Shown here piece after piece: positions 43,731 to 53,878 of a stretch of DNA of 64,000 bases. The stretch comes from Rhodospirillaceae bacterium (GTDB lineage Bacteria > Pseudomonadota > Alphaproteobacteria > GCA-2731375). The notes under the pieces are model-generated. The model worked only from the letters and a program-made list of their open reading frames with translations. It searched no databases and was not told where the DNA came from. The stretch is from the NCBI GenBank assembly GCA_018660265.1, contig JABJKS010000118.1, forward strand, positions 1-64,000, read 5' to 3'. The translations under genes were made by a program, and so were the position numbers. Within the stretch, counting starts at the first letter, position 1. Each line of letters begins with the position of its first letter.

Positions 43731-44951
43731 ATGGCACGTTTAGTATTGAAATTTGGCGGCACATCTGTTGCGGATGTGGAGCGCCTGCGTATCGTGGCCG
43801 ATCGCGTGGCACAGGTTGTCGAGGATGGCAATGAAGTGGCCGTGGTGTTGTCCGCTATGGCGGGAACCACCAATCAGTTGATCGAGTGGACCCAGGCGAT
43901 GAGCAGCCTGCACGATGCCCGGGAATATGATGCGATCGTCTCGTCCGGTGAACAGGTAACTATTGGCTTGCTGGCCATGGCCTTGCAGGAAAAGGGTATT
44001 TCCGCCCGCTCCTGGCTGGGCTGGCAGATCCCCATTCGTACCGACGATACACACAGCAGCGCGCGCATTGAAGACATCGATGGGGCCGAAATAGTCCGCC
44101 GTATGGGGATAGGTGAAGTGGCCGTTGTTGCAGGTTTTCAGGGCTTGTCGCCGAACAATCGCATTGCGACTTTGGGGCGTGGCGGCTCCGACATCACGGC
44201 CGTGGCCCTGGCCGCTGCCCTGGCCGCGGATCGTTGTGATATCTACACGGATGTAGATGGCGTTTATACCGCTGATCCACGAATCGTGACGGCGGCGCGT
44301 AAGCTTGATAAAATCACCTACGAAGAAATGCTGGAGATGGCATCCCAAGGTGCCAAGGTATTGCAGACCCGATCGGTCGAATTGGCCATGAACCACCGGG
44401 TGCGCGTTCAGGTCCGGTCCAGTTTTAACAATTCGCCCGGTACATTAGTTGTCGACGAGGAAGAGATCGTGGAACAAGCAGTCGTCAGTGGAATTACATA
44501 TGCCTCGGACGAGGCCAAAGTGACTTTATTGCATGTCGCCGACCGGCCCGGTGTCGCGGCGGCGGTATTTGGGCCACTGGCCGATGCAAACGTCAATGTT
44601 GATATGATCGTACAAAGCGCTTCGCCGGATGGTACGACAACCGATATGACCTTCACCGTATCGCGCGGCGATCTGGCACGTGTCCAAACTATAGTGGAGC
44701 AGCAGCGAGAGGCGATTGGTTTTCAGGAATGCCTGACAGATGGCGATATCGTTAAAGTTTCGGTCATTGGTGTCGGCATGCGCAGTCATGCCGGCGTGGC
44801 TCAGCGTATGTTCGCGGCCCTTTCCGATAAGGGCATCAATATCCACGCAATATCAACTTCGGAAATAAAAATTTCAGTTCTGATCAGTGCCGAATATACC
44901 GAATTGGCCGTGCGCAGCCTGCACTCCGTCTATGGATTGGATGCCGATTGA
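43731..44951 (+). CDS. lysC: Aspartate kinase
   Basis: This 406-aa monofunctional aspartokinase has LKFGGTSVADVERLRIVADR at the start, VVLSAMAGTTNQLIEW near residue 44, LGRGGSDITAVALAAALAAD near residue 147 and YTDVDGVYTADPRIV near residue 175. Two ACT domains follow residue 260 (VTLLHVADRPGVAAAVFGPL and VSVIGVGMRSHAGVAQRMFA), where lysine and threonine feedback acts. It phosphorylates aspartate in lysine, diaminopimelate, threonine and methionine synthesis, and so also feeds the MurE substrate. ptsP follows after 43 nt. Confidence 0.96.
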   Translation: MARLVLKFGGTSVADVERLRIVADRVAQVVEDGNEVAVVLSAMAGTTNQLIEWTQAMSSLHDAREYDAIVSSGEQVTIGLLAMALQEKGISARSWLGWQIPIRTDDTHSSARIEDIDGAEIVRRMGIGEVAVVAGFQGLSPNNRIATLGRGGSDITAVALAAALAADRCDIYTDVDGVYTADPRIVTAARKLDKITYEEMLEMASQGAKVLQTRSVELAMNHRVRVQVRSSFNNSPGTLVVDEEEIVEQAVVSGITYASDEAKVTLLHVADRPGVAAAVFGPLADANVNVDMIVQSASPDGTTTDMTFTVSRGDLARVQTIVEQQREAIGFQECLTDGDIVKVSVIGVGMRSHAGVAQRMFAALSDKGINIHAISTSEIKISVLISAEYTELAVRSLHSVYGLDAD

Positions 44952-44994
44952 GCCAGCTTGCACACATAGAGGGATTACAGCGGGAGATCCGGGC

Positions 44995-47280
44995 GTGAAT
45001 ACGGCCAGCCCATCAGGTCCGCCGGGGGGACCATCGGGGCCGCGAATATTGCTCCGCCGATTGCGCGAGGTTATGGCCGGGTCCGGGGCCGCCCAGGAAC
45101 GGATGGACCAGTTGGTCACCGTCATCGCCGCCAACATGGTGGCGGAGGTCTGCTCGATCTATCTACTGCGGGACGGCTTGCTGGAACTGTTTGCAACGGA
45201 AGGCCTTAATAGAGGCGCGGTTCATCAGACCACCCTGCGGATCGGAGAGGGGCTGGTCGGTCAAATCGCCCAGGCCGCCCGTCCTATGGCCTTGTCCGAG
45301 GCACGTACCCACCCCAACTTTGCGGCCAGGCCCGAAACCGGCGAAGAAGACTATCATTCCTTGATGGGTGTACCTGTCCTGCGTGGGGGCCGGGTCGTGG
45401 GGGTTCTGGTCCTACAGAACCGAACCAACCGGGACTATTCCAATGACGAGGTTGAGGCGATGCAGACCATCGCCATGGTGTTGGCGGAAATGGTCGGCGG
45501 TGCGCTGCAGGCGGAGGTGCCTGGTGTTGGCACTTTCGGTTCCGATGGCCTGCCACGGCGGCTGGCGGGTTTATCCCTCAACGAAGGATTGGCCCGCGGC
45601 GTTGCGGTGCTGCATGAGCCGCGCATTGTGGTGGAGCAGCATGTCGCCGATGACATTGATATCGAGGCGGAACGGCTGAATATGGCCCTGAGGGAATTGC
45701 GTGTTCAGGTCGATAGCATGTTGCAGGCTGCGATAGCGGAACCAGGCGGCGAATCCCGGGATATCCTGGAAACCTATCGCATGTTCGCCCACGACAAAGG
45801 CTGGATGGCCCGCCTGCACGAGGCTATTCGAAGCGGTCTGACGGCAGAGGCGGCGGTGGAGCGGGTGCAGGTGGAAAATCGTGCCCGTATGTCGGAAATC
45901 TCAGATGCCTATCTGCGGGAGCGCCTGCACGACCTGGAAGATTTGTCCAATCGCCTGATGCGCCATTTAACTCAAGGTGTGGGCCAGATGACGGATCGCG
46001 ACCTGCCTGAAGAGGCCGTTGTGGTGGCCTGGAATATGGGGCCGGCGGAATTGCTGGACTATGACGTCAACCGGATCAAGGCACTGGTCCTGGAAGAGGG
46101 CTCGCCGACATCTCACGTGGCCATCGTCGCCCGGGCCCTGCAAATTCCCGTCATTGGCCGATTGGATCAATTGCTTGACGCGGTGGAAGGCGGCGATGAT
46201 CTGGTCGTTGATGGCGACAACGGGCAATTGTTCGTACGCCCCGGCGCGGACGCATTGGAGGCCTTCAGCGCCAATCTGGATATGCGCCAGGCCAAGGCGG
46301 CGCAATATGCAGCCCTGCGCGATCAACCGGCCGTAACCAAGGACGGCACCCGCATACACCTAAATCTCAACGCCGGTTTGTTGGCGGACCTGCCCCACTT
46401 GGATGGCACTGGCGCCGACGGCATCGGTCTATACCGGACGGAATTGCATTTCATGGTGCGGGCAACCTTGCCGACCGTATCCATGCAGTCGGAATTCTAT
46501 GGCCGGGTGTTGGATCAAGCCGGTGAATTACCCGTGGTCTTTCGAACCCTTGATGTGGGCGGCGACAAAATGTTGCCCTATTTGGCTCGCTATGATGACG
46601 AGAAGAACCCGGCCATGGGCTGGCGGGCGATCCGGCTATCCTTGGATCGGCCGGTTTTGTTGCGGATGCAAATTCGCGCTTTGTTGAAGGCGGCGGCAGG
46701 CCGGCCGCTGGCGATTATGTTCCCCATGATTGCCGAAGTTTCGGAATTTGTTGCCGCGCGTGCTTTGTTGGACCGGGAAATTGACCGTCAAGGCCGTATG
46801 GGAGAACCGGGGCCTTCTTCCATCAAGGTCGGTACGATGTTGGAAGTACCCAGTCTGGCTTTTCAATTGGGGGCATTGTTGCCTCTGGTTGATTTCGTTT
46901 CAATCGGCAGCAACGATTTGATGCAATTTCTTTTTGCCTCTGACCGCGGTAATCCGCGTCTGGCCAATCGCTATGATGAATTGAGCCCATCGGCGTTGTC
47001 TCTGGTCCGCGATATCGTACAACGATGCGATTCTGTTGGTGTACCGGTCAGTCTTTGTGGTGAGGCGGCGGGCCGTCCGGTCGATGCTATGGCGTTAATC
47101 GGCCTCGGGCTGCGTAGTATTTCAATGGGCGCCGCTTCAATCGGCGCGGTAAAAATGATGGTCCGCAGTCTGGATTTACCTGCATTACAGGCCTTTATGG
47201 TGGATTTTTATGATTCTCCGGATCATAGTTTGCGCAAAGTCTTAACCAAATTCGCCGAAGATAATGGCGTTGCTATATAA
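44995..47280 (+). CDS. ptsP: Phosphoenolpyruvate-protein phosphotransferase, nitrogen PTS enzyme I
   Basis: The start is GTG 44995, 7 nt after GGGAGA; the open frame upstream overlaps lysC. The 761-aa protein has an N-terminal GAF domain (about residues 30-165, with EVCSIYLLRDGLLELFATEG), then enzyme I: the phospho-His loop EEGSPTSHVAIVARALQIPV near residue 368, GADGIGLYRTELHFM near 473, KVGTMLEVPSLAF near 607, DFVSIGSNDLMQFLFASDRG near 630 and VSLCGEAAGRPVDA near 684. The GAF domain marks EI-Ntr, which passes phosphate to NPr and EIIA-Ntr and senses glutamine. The lysC-ptsP pairing recurs in alphaproteobacteria. Confidence 0.95.
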   Translation: MNTASPSGPPGGPSGPRILLRRLREVMAGSGAAQERMDQLVTVIAANMVAEVCSIYLLRDGLLELFATEGLNRGAVHQTTLRIGEGLVGQIAQAARPMALSEARTHPNFAARPETGEEDYHSLMGVPVLRGGRVVGVLVLQNRTNRDYSNDEVEAMQTIAMVLAEMVGGALQAEVPGVGTFGSDGLPRRLAGLSLNEGLARGVAVLHEPRIVVEQHVADDIDIEAERLNMALRELRVQVDSMLQAAIAEPGGESRDILETYRMFAHDKGWMARLHEAIRSGLTAEAAVERVQVENRARMSEISDAYLRERLHDLEDLSNRLMRHLTQGVGQMTDRDLPEEAVVVAWNMGPAELLDYDVNRIKALVLEEGSPTSHVAIVARALQIPVIGRLDQLLDAVEGGDDLVVDGDNGQLFVRPGADALEAFSANLDMRQAKAAQYAALRDQPAVTKDGTRIHLNLNAGLLADLPHLDGTGADGIGLYRTELHFMVRATLPTVSMQSEFYGRVLDQAGELPVVFRTLDVGGDKMLPYLARYDDEKNPAMGWRAIRLSLDRPVLLRMQIRALLKAAAGRPLAIMFPMIAEVSEFVAARALLDREIDRQGRMGEPGPSSIKVGTMLEVPSLAFQLGALLPLVDFVSIGSNDLMQFLFASDRGNPRLANRYDELSPSALSLVRDIVQRCDSVGVPVSLCGEAAGRPVDAMALIGLGLRSISMGAASIGAVKMMVRSLDLPALQAFMVDFYDSPDHSLRKVLTKFAEDNGVAI

Positions 47281-47330
47281 ACTATTGCATTTGCTTGCTG
47301 ATTCTCGATCTGGTAATAGTTGTTATAGAG

Positions 47331-47339
47331 TTATCCACA
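47331..47339 (+). promoter_or_regulatory. Perfect DnaA-box 9-mer upstream of rodZ
   Basis: TTATCCACA lies 35 bp before the rodZ start, in the 93-bp gap after ptsP. It is the strict DnaA consensus. A single box is compatible with chance or with DnaA-linked regulation of rodZ; I see no cluster that would suggest an origin. Confidence 0.4.
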
Positions 47340-47373
47340 GGGCGCAACCCTATAGATACTTGGAAGATTTTGC

Positions 47374-48993
47374 ATGACTGATCGGAAGACGTCGGATGAC
47401 GGGCCAGTAGAATTGCCGCGTGAGGCTGGTGACGCCAGCCGTTCAGGCGAAGGCCTTGGTCTTCGCCGGGGAAGCTCCCGCGGCCTGCACCTACAGCAGG
47501 TCGAGAATGGCTCCGACGAATTGGAAGAAGTCTATGGCGGTGTTGGCGCAGATATGCGCGCGGAGCGGCAAAGACGGCGGCTTTCCCTGGCCGATGTATC
47601 GGAAACCTTGCGCATTCAACAGACCTATTTGTCTGCCTTGGAGGATGGGCGCACAAGTGATTTGCCCGGCCCAACCTATGCCATTGGGTTTTTGCGGACC
47701 TATAGCGAATATCTCGGCCTGGACGGTGATGAAATTGTCCGCCAGTTCAAGCAGGAGGCGACCCTTACGCCCGTAGAGCGGCGGTTGGTTTTTCCCGAAC
47801 CCCTCGAAGAGGCGCGCCGCCCCGGCTTAAGCTTGGCTTTAATATCATTGGTGGTTGCAGGCGCGGTTTATGGCGGCTGGATTTTCCTGGAACGTCAGGA
47901 TCTTGTGCCCATTGAAACCGTGGCAGAGCCGCCGCAACGGCTGGCACCTTATCAGGCCGCGAAGCCAGAACCAAAAATGCCGGTGACACCAGAGGCCGCG
48001 ACTTCTGCTACGGATAACGCTTTTGTGGACGGCGCACCCAAGACTGTCGCAGCTAATGTTGGGCCCGATAGCACATCCGATCTAAAGCCGGACCCGGCCA
48101 CCACGTCTCTACCGCCGGCAACAACGATGACCTCGGCTGCTGAAAAAATGCCCGAACAGGCTGCCGAACAGCCAGTGGAAAAATTGGCGGCGGGCGAGGG
48201 GGAGCGCGCGGCTACGGCTGATGTCAGGGGCATGGTCCATACATCCGAACAACCGGGTATTGTCAGCCCCGAAGGGACGCCGCCCACGGCCACTCGCGAA
48301 GTTGCACCCACGGCAACGACGACTGTAATGTCAAATACGGCATCCGCTGTCGCGCCGACGGAAACCGTTGATGTGAAGAAGACGCCAGATGCTGTTGAAC
48401 AAGCCGTGGCGCCGGTTGCCCCGGTTGCATCGGTTGCGACCACGGACACTACCGCCGTCACACCTGTTGCGCCTGTGGCGCGTGAAGGCAGTGATGTTGA
48501 TACTGCGCCTGTGATGCCATCGATCCAGATTTCTGTTGCGCCGCCCCCCGCACCCTCCACATCTCTGACCCCGGCAAGGCCGATATCGGAAGAACGCGGT
48601 GACGCAGCGGCGGATCAAAATTCCAATCAAGACGAAGGGGCGTCGTCGCAAGCCGACGCAAGTGACGGTTTGGGTTATCGCCCGCAAATCTATGGCGCAT
48701 CAAATCGTGATGTGCGCATCGTCTTACGTGCCCGGGCCGAATCCTGGGTTCAGATACAGGGTGCTAAAAACGAATTGCTGCTGACCCGTATGTTGCGCGC
48801 GGGTGACAGCTATCGGGTCCCGAACCGCATAGACCTTGTCTTGATGACGGGTAATGCTGGGGCCATCGAAATCATCATGGACGGCGTGGCATTGGGTATT
48901 CTGGGGCCCATTGGGCAGGTCCGGCGTAATATCAAATTGAATGTGGATCAGTTGCGCGAGCAAATGCAATCAACATCCCGGCCCAGCCCATAG
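47374..48993 (+). CDS. rodZ: RodZ-like cell-shape protein (HTH, membrane segment, DUF4115)
   Basis: This 539-aa protein has a cytoplasmic HTH domain near residues 50-130 (DMRAERQRRRLSLADVSETL, LEDGRTSDLPGPTYAIGFLR, TYSEYLGLDGDEIVRQFK), one membrane segment near 152-173 (LSLALISLVVAGAVYGGWIF), then about 250 periplasmic residues rich in Ala, Pro, Thr and Val (APVAPVASVATTDTTAVTPV), and a C-terminal DUF4115 domain (VRIVLRARAESWVQIQG to ILGPIGQVRRNIKLNVDQL). This is the layout of RodZ, which links MreB to the wall machinery. The linker is unusually long. Confidence 0.9.
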   Translation: MTDRKTSDDGPVELPREAGDASRSGEGLGLRRGSSRGLHLQQVENGSDELEEVYGGVGADMRAERQRRRLSLADVSETLRIQQTYLSALEDGRTSDLPGPTYAIGFLRTYSEYLGLDGDEIVRQFKQEATLTPVERRLVFPEPLEEARRPGLSLALISLVVAGAVYGGWIFLERQDLVPIETVAEPPQRLAPYQAAKPEPKMPVTPEAATSATDNAFVDGAPKTVAANVGPDSTSDLKPDPATTSLPPATTMTSAAEKMPEQAAEQPVEKLAAGEGERAATADVRGMVHTSEQPGIVSPEGTPPTATREVAPTATTTVMSNTASAVAPTETVDVKKTPDAVEQAVAPVAPVASVATTDTTAVTPVAPVAREGSDVDTAPVMPSIQISVAPPPAPSTSLTPARPISEERGDAAADQNSNQDEGASSQADASDGLGYRPQIYGASNRDVRIVLRARAESWVQIQGAKNELLLTRMLRAGDSYRVPNRIDLVLMTGNAGAIEIIMDGVALGILGPIGQVRRNIKLNVDQLREQMQSTSRPSP

Positions 48994-49173
48994 GCATCCG
49001 TAAGCATCGATAGGCGTCGTTAGCTGGATTTTCTTCTGCATAATTCTTGATCTTGCCTGTCATCGGCAACAAATTATTGCTATTGCATGCCTGATATCGG
49101 CAAACATTGGTGTTTGCTGTGCAAAATTTCATTTTGGCCCCGAAATGTAGGGCCCGAAAGCGAAGCGTCGATC

Positions 49174-50313
49174 ATGAGCTTACGTCCCTATCGCGATATA
49201 TACCGTCGAACCAGCCGCAAGGTTCAGGTCGGCAACGTAGCCGTTGGCGGCGACGCGCCCATTTCCGTGCAGTCCATGACCACGACATTGACCCATGATG
49301 TCCCCGCGACCGTGGCGCAGATCCATGCGTTGGAGGCGGCGGGCGCGGATATTGTCAGGGTTTCCTGTCCCGATGAAGCTTCATCGTTGGCTATGCGCCA
49401 AATTGTTGATCAAACCACGGTGCCGATCATCGCGGATATTCATTTCCATTATAAACGCGCGTTAGAGGCCGCCGACAATGGTGCTGCCTGCCTGCGCATC
49501 AACCCAGGTAATATCGGTGCGGAAAGCCGGGTCCGCGAAGTGGTGCAAGCCGCCCGTGCCAACGGCTGCTCCATGCGTATCGGGGTCAACGCCGGGTCAT
49601 TGGAGCGGGACCTGCTGGAACGCTATGGCGAACCCTGCCCCGAGGCGATGGTGGAAAGCGCCCTTAATCACGCCCGTCTGTTGGAAGATAACAATTTCGA
49701 AGACTTTAAAATTTCGGTCAAGGCATCGGATGTGTTTTTATCCGTCGCGGCTTATCACGGATTGGCGGACGCCTGCGATTATCCTCTGCACCTTGGTATC
49801 ACCGAGGCGGGGGGGCTGCGTGGCGGAACCGTGAAATCGGCGATTGGTCTGGGTAGTCTGCTGTGGGCAGGGATTGGCGATACCATTCGGGTTTCCCTGT
49901 CCGCTGATCCGGTGGAAGAAATCCATGCCGGCTTCGAAATTCTGAAATCCTTGGGCCTGCGCCATCGCGGTGTATCCATTGTCAGCTGTCCGTCTTGTGC
50001 CCGTCAGGCCTTTCCGGTGATCAAGACAGTCGAGGCTCTGGAACAGCGTCTGGCCCATATCTCGACACCTGTGACCTTGTCCATCATGGGCTGCGTCGTG
50101 AACGGCCCGGGCGAGGCGCGGGAAACCGATATTGGCGTCACCGGTGGCGGCAAGGGTAATCATCTGGTTTATCTAAGAGGTGTTGCCGATCACAAAATAA
50201 ATGATGAAGGCTTTGTCGATCATGTGGTCAAATTGGTCGAGGCTAAGGTGGCGGAACTGGAAGCCGGCAAGCAGTTGGATGATCGGGCTGCAGCAGTTGT
50301 GAGTGCGGAGTAG
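49174..50313 (+). CDS. ispG: (E)-4-hydroxy-3-methylbut-2-enyl-diphosphate synthase
   Basis: ATG 49174 starts the family sequence ([20 protein letters not shown]), giving 379 aa; an earlier in-frame ATG adds unrelated residues. It has [20 protein letters not shown] near residue 30, [37 protein letters not shown] near residue 88 and LRINPGNIG. The [4Fe-4S] ligands are in [20 protein letters not shown] near residue 268 and [20 protein letters not shown] near residue 308. It performs the penultimate step of the MEP isoprenoid pathway, needed for undecaprenyl phosphate and ubiquinone. It precedes hisS by 7 nt. Confidence 0.96.
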   Translation: MSLRPYRDIYRRTSRKVQVGNVAVGGDAPISVQSMTTTLTHDVPATVAQIHALEAAGADIVRVSCPDEASSLAMRQIVDQTTVPIIADIHFHYKRALEAADNGAACLRINPGNIGAESRVREVVQAARANGCSMRIGVNAGSLERDLLERYGEPCPEAMVESALNHARLLEDNNFEDFKISVKASDVFLSVAAYHGLADACDYPLHLGITEAGGLRGGTVKSAIGLGSLLWAGIGDTIRVSLSADPVEEIHAGFEILKSLGLRHRGVSIVSCPSCARQAFPVIKTVEALEQRLAHISTPVTLSIMGCVVNGPGEARETDIGVTGGGKGNHLVYLRGVADHKINDEGFVDHVVKLVEAKVAELEAGKQLDDRAAAVVSAE

Positions 50314-50320
50314 GACGAGT

Positions 50321-51568
50321 ATGGCGAAGATACAATCGGTACGTGGCACCCATGATATTGTCGGCGAGACGGCGGCGCAGCACCATCATGTGGTTGATGT
50401 TGCGCGCAACTGTGCCCAGCGTTACGGCTTCGGCGATATCGATACACCGATTTTTGAGTTCACCCCGGTCTTTGCGCGCACCATGGGGGAGGGCTCTGAC
50501 GTGGTGCGCAAGGAGATGTATTCTTTTACGGATCGCGGCGGCGAAGATATTACCCTGCGCCCGGAGTTCACTGCCGGGATATGCCGCGCCTTTATTTCCG
50601 GTGGGATGCAGCAGGATTTGCCCCTGAAGTTCTTTGCCCATGGCCCGGCCTTTCGTTATGAGCGCCCGCAAAAAGGCCGTCTGCGCCAATTCCATCAGAT
50701 CGATGCGGAGATCCTTGGCGTAGAAGGCCCCGGCGCGGACATTGAAATTATCACTCTCGGTGCGGAAATTCTCCACGATCTTGGCGTTCTGGACCGCTGT
50801 GTGCTGGAACTGAATACTTTGGGGGATCCGGAAAGCCGACAAACCTATCGCGATGCCCTGGTCGCCTATTTCTCTGACCACAGGGACAAATTGTCGGAAG
50901 ACAGCGTTGACCGCCTGGCCCGAAATCCTTTGCGCATCCTGGATTCCAAGGATGAAGGGGATCAGAAGATTGTTGTCGATGCCCCCTTAATGACAGCGTA
51001 TCTGAACCAACAATCCCAGGATTTTTTCGCCGCCGTCTGCGAGGGCCTGGATGTCCTTGGCATTGCCTATAACCTGAACCAGCGTCTGGTCCGGGGCCTG
51101 GATTACTACACCCACACGGCATTTGAATTCGTCACCGATGCCTTGGGCTCTCAAGGTGCGGTCATTGCAGGTGGTCGTTATGATGGTCTGATAAAGATGT
51201 TGGGCGGACCGCAAACGCCGGGCATTGGCTGGGCCGGGGGCATTGAACGCCTGGGGATGCTGGCCGACCACACGCCTGAACCGACCCGCCCTATCGCTTT
51301 CGTCCCCTTGGGCGAGGTGGCTGAACGCATGGCGCTGGGGCTAACGCACGCCTTGCGCCGTGATGGCCATGTGGTTGATATGGCATTTCGGGGCAATCTG
51401 AACCGGCGTATGAAACGGGCCAACAAGATTAACGCCAGCCTGGCGCTGATCCTGGGCGAGGACGAGATTGCCAAGGGCATGATAACTGTGCGCGACCTGG
51501 ATGAGGGCGGCCAACAGGATGTAGACTTGGACGCCATAGGGCTGCATCTGCGAAAATTGATTTCATGA
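50321..51568 (+). CDS. hisS: Histidyl-tRNA synthetase
   Basis: This 415-aa class II synthetase starts at ATG 50321 ([20 protein letters not shown]). Motif 2 is [20 protein letters not shown] near residue 104, followed by [20 protein letters not shown]. The histidine-specific motifs are [20 protein letters not shown] near residue 256 and [20 protein letters not shown] near residue 281. The anticodon-binding domain begins near residue 325. It overlaps prfA by 4 nt. Confidence 0.96.
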   Translation: MAKIQSVRGTHDIVGETAAQHHHVVDVARNCAQRYGFGDIDTPIFEFTPVFARTMGEGSDVVRKEMYSFTDRGGEDITLRPEFTAGICRAFISGGMQQDLPLKFFAHGPAFRYERPQKGRLRQFHQIDAEILGVEGPGADIEIITLGAEILHDLGVLDRCVLELNTLGDPESRQTYRDALVAYFSDHRDKLSEDSVDRLARNPLRILDSKDEGDQKIVVDAPLMTAYLNQQSQDFFAAVCEGLDVLGIAYNLNQRLVRGLDYYTHTAFEFVTDALGSQGAVIAGGRYDGLIKMLGGPQTPGIGWAGGIERLGMLADHTPEPTRPIAFVPLGEVAERMALGLTHALRRDGHVVDMAFRGNLNRRMKRANKINASLALILGEDEIAKGMITVRDLDEGGQQDVDLDAIGLHLRKLIS

Positions 51569-52644
51569 TTAATGAAGAACAAATAGACGGCATCCTAAAA
51601 CGTCTGGCGGAGCTGGAGGCGATGATGGCAGCCGGTGGCTCCAGCGAGGATTTCGTTCGCCTGTCTAAGGACTATGCTGAACTGTCCCCCGTGGCGAAAA
51701 CGGCCCAGGCGGTACGTGATCTACGATCTGAGATCGCGGATCTGGGCGGTATGGTCGCCGACCCTGACAGCGATGCCGAAATGCAGGAACTGGCTATCGA
51801 GGAAATGGCCGAGGCGCGAGAGCGTCTGCCCGCGTTGGAAGCTGAGCTGCAGTTCGCCATGTTGCCCCGTGACGCAGCCGATACAAAGAATGCAATCCTG
51901 GAAGTTCGGGCTGGCACCGGTGGCGATGAAGCTGCTTTGTTTGCCGCTGATTTGTTGCGCATGTATCAACGTTATGCGGAAATTAGTGGCTGGAAGTTTG
52001 AATTAATGGACGTCAGTGCCTCAGACTTGGGGGGCATTCGTGATGCGGTTGCTTCGATCACGGGCCGGGGTGTCTTTGCCAAACTAAAATATGAATCCGG
52101 CGTTCACCGCGTCCAACGCGTGCCCGAGACGGAGTCGCAGGGTCGCATCCATACTTCAGCCGCCACCGTAGCCGTCCTGCCTGAGGCCGAAGAGGTCGAT
52201 ATTGAAATCGATCCTTCCGACCTTCGGATTGATACCTATCGTGCCCAAGGGGCCGGTGGGCAGCACGTGAATAAAACCGACTCGGCTATTCGCATCACCC
52301 ATCTGCCGACCGGTGTCGTGGTCACCCAGCAGGACAACAAGTCCCAACATAAAAACCGCGCCAAGGCGATGAAGGTTCTCCGTGCCCGCCTGTATGATGC
52401 AGAGCGGCAAAAGATCGATGGTGAGCGCGCCTCCGCCCGCAAGGAGCAGGTTGGCAGCGGTGACCGTTCCGAACGAATTCGGACTTATAATTTCCCCCAG
52501 GGACGGGTCACTGACCATCGCATTAATCTGACCATGTACAAACTGGACAAAATGATGAGCGGTGAAGCGGTTGATGAAGTCGTAGATGCTTTAATCGCTG
52601 ATCATCAGGCAAGCTTGCTGGCTGACCTGGAAGACCATGGCTGA
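51565..52644 (+). CDS. prfA: Peptide chain release factor 1
   Basis: This 359-aa factor has the helical domain 1, [20 protein letters not shown] near residue 113, [20 protein letters not shown] near residue 178 (PxT-type recognition region nearby), and the catalytic GGQ in [20 protein letters not shown] near residue 226. Domain 3 has [20 protein letters not shown]. It reads UAA and UAG; the repeat elements in this window supply UAG stops. It overlaps prmC by 8 nt, and PrmC methylates its GGQ glutamine, a functional pairing. Confidence 0.97.
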   Translation: MINEEQIDGILKRLAELEAMMAAGGSSEDFVRLSKDYAELSPVAKTAQAVRDLRSEIADLGGMVADPDSDAEMQELAIEEMAEARERLPALEAELQFAMLPRDAADTKNAILEVRAGTGGDEAALFAADLLRMYQRYAEISGWKFELMDVSASDLGGIRDAVASITGRGVFAKLKYESGVHRVQRVPETESQGRIHTSAATVAVLPEAEEVDIEIDPSDLRIDTYRAQGAGGQHVNKTDSAIRITHLPTGVVVTQQDNKSQHKNRAKAMKVLRARLYDAERQKIDGERASARKEQVGSGDRSERIRTYNFPQGRVTDHRINLTMYKLDKMMSGEAVDEVVDALIADHQASLLADLEDHG

Positions 52645-53524
52645 TGCCAATCATTTGCCCGGCCAATCATACATAGGGTCAACATTGCGTCAGGCCCATA
52701 CGGGGGCCGGGCAGGTATTGCGCCAGGCGGGCGTGGATGACGCCATGCTTGATGCAGGGCTGTTGCTGGCCCATGCCGTTCAGGGTGATCGCCTGACCTT
52801 GATCAAGGATCCTCAACGCATCTTGTCGGACGTGGAGGCGTTGACGTTTGATCAGCTGATCACTGCCAGGGCGGGCCGTCAGCCGGTATCGCGGCTATTG
52901 GGCCGGCGGGAATTTTGGAGTCTTGATCTGGCCGTTGATGCCGCAGTCCTGGATCCGCGCCCTGATAGTGAAACCATTGTTGCCGCTGCGTTGGCGCATC
53001 TGCCCGACGTTGATGCCGCATACCAGATCATTGATTTTGGAACCGGTTCTGGTTGTCTGCTGCTGGCCCTGTTGATGGAGCGGCCTGGGGCTTGGGGGCT
53101 TGGGCTGGATCTGTCACCGCCGGCAGCTGCCCTGGCCAGGTCTAATGCCCGCCGACTTGGACTGTCGCGGCGGGCACAATTCGTGGTTGGGGACTGGGGG
53201 CAAAGTCTGTCCGGGCAATTTGATCTGATCGTCAGTAATCCACCTTATATCCCCTCGGCGGATATTCCCCAGCTAGAGCCCGAGGTACGTTGCCACGACC
53301 CTGCCCTGGCCTTGGATGGCGGGGGCGATGGCTTGGCGGCCTATCAGGCCCTGGTGCCGGAGCTGGGCCGCCTTCTCAAGCCCGAGGGTCATGTGGTTTT
53401 GGAGTGCGGCCAAGGTCAAATTTCAGCGCTGGAAGTGATTGTCGAGGCGGCTGGATTACGGGTTGTCGACCGCCACATGGATATGGCCGGAATTGACCGC
53501 TGTTTGGTTGCTTCACAAAAATGA
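52637..53524 (+). CDS. prmC: Release factor glutamine methyltransferase
   Basis: This 295-aa methyltransferase has [20 protein letters not shown] near residue 48, [20 protein letters not shown] near residue 78, the SAM motif [20 protein letters not shown] near residue 132, and the catalytic [20 protein letters not shown] near residue 195. It N5-methylates the glutamine of the GGQ motif in RF1 and RF2. It is the last gene of the run ispG-hisS-prfA-prmC. Confidence 0.96.
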   Translation: MADANHLPGQSYIGSTLRQAHTGAGQVLRQAGVDDAMLDAGLLLAHAVQGDRLTLIKDPQRILSDVEALTFDQLITARAGRQPVSRLLGRREFWSLDLAVDAAVLDPRPDSETIVAAALAHLPDVDAAYQIIDFGTGSGCLLLALLMERPGAWGLGLDLSPPAAALARSNARRLGLSRRAQFVVGDWGQSLSGQFDLIVSNPPYIPSADIPQLEPEVRCHDPALALDGGGDGLAAYQALVPELGRLLKPEGHVVLECGQGQISALEVIVEAAGLRVVDRHMDMAGIDRCLVASQK

Positions 53525-53878
53525 CAAAAAAGGGTTGGTTTTTCCGCCGCTAACCGCTAGGTTCATCATCGAACGGCAAGGAACGGACATCACGAACGGG
53601 CATCACAAACGGAAAAGTGTGCTGTCGTGACGGGACGGGCGGTTCCCAATAGACATACCCACATTGCTGACCGGAAATCTGAGGCTCAATTATTCGGGCC
53701 AAAAAACACTGACAACCGCAACGCAAATGGCATGTCTTGGTTCAATTGAAGGCATCGGTGAATAACTCAGCCCCTGGCAATCCAGTGGTTGGCTTTAAAC
53801 AAGTGATGCCGGTTTGTTGAATTGAACCCGGGAACCCTGAATTGGCGTTCATTTGTAGACACAACTCAAGACGGTACT
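53525..53878 (+). other. prmC to DUF4167 intergenic region
   Basis: This 354-bp stretch has no gene that I can support. It holds a 13-bp tandem repeat: GAACGGACATCAC at 53581-53593, GAACGGGCATCAC at 53594-53606 and a partial third AAACGG. A promoter for the DUF4167 gene should be in the second half, but I cannot fix -35 and -10 boxes. The frame of the DUF4167 gene is open from 53822, yet homology starts at 53879. Confidence 0.6.

Noticed and set aside
47331-47339. A replication origin near 47.3 kb
   Set aside because: Only one DnaA box is present and no dnaA, dnaN, parA or AT-rich unwinding region is nearby.
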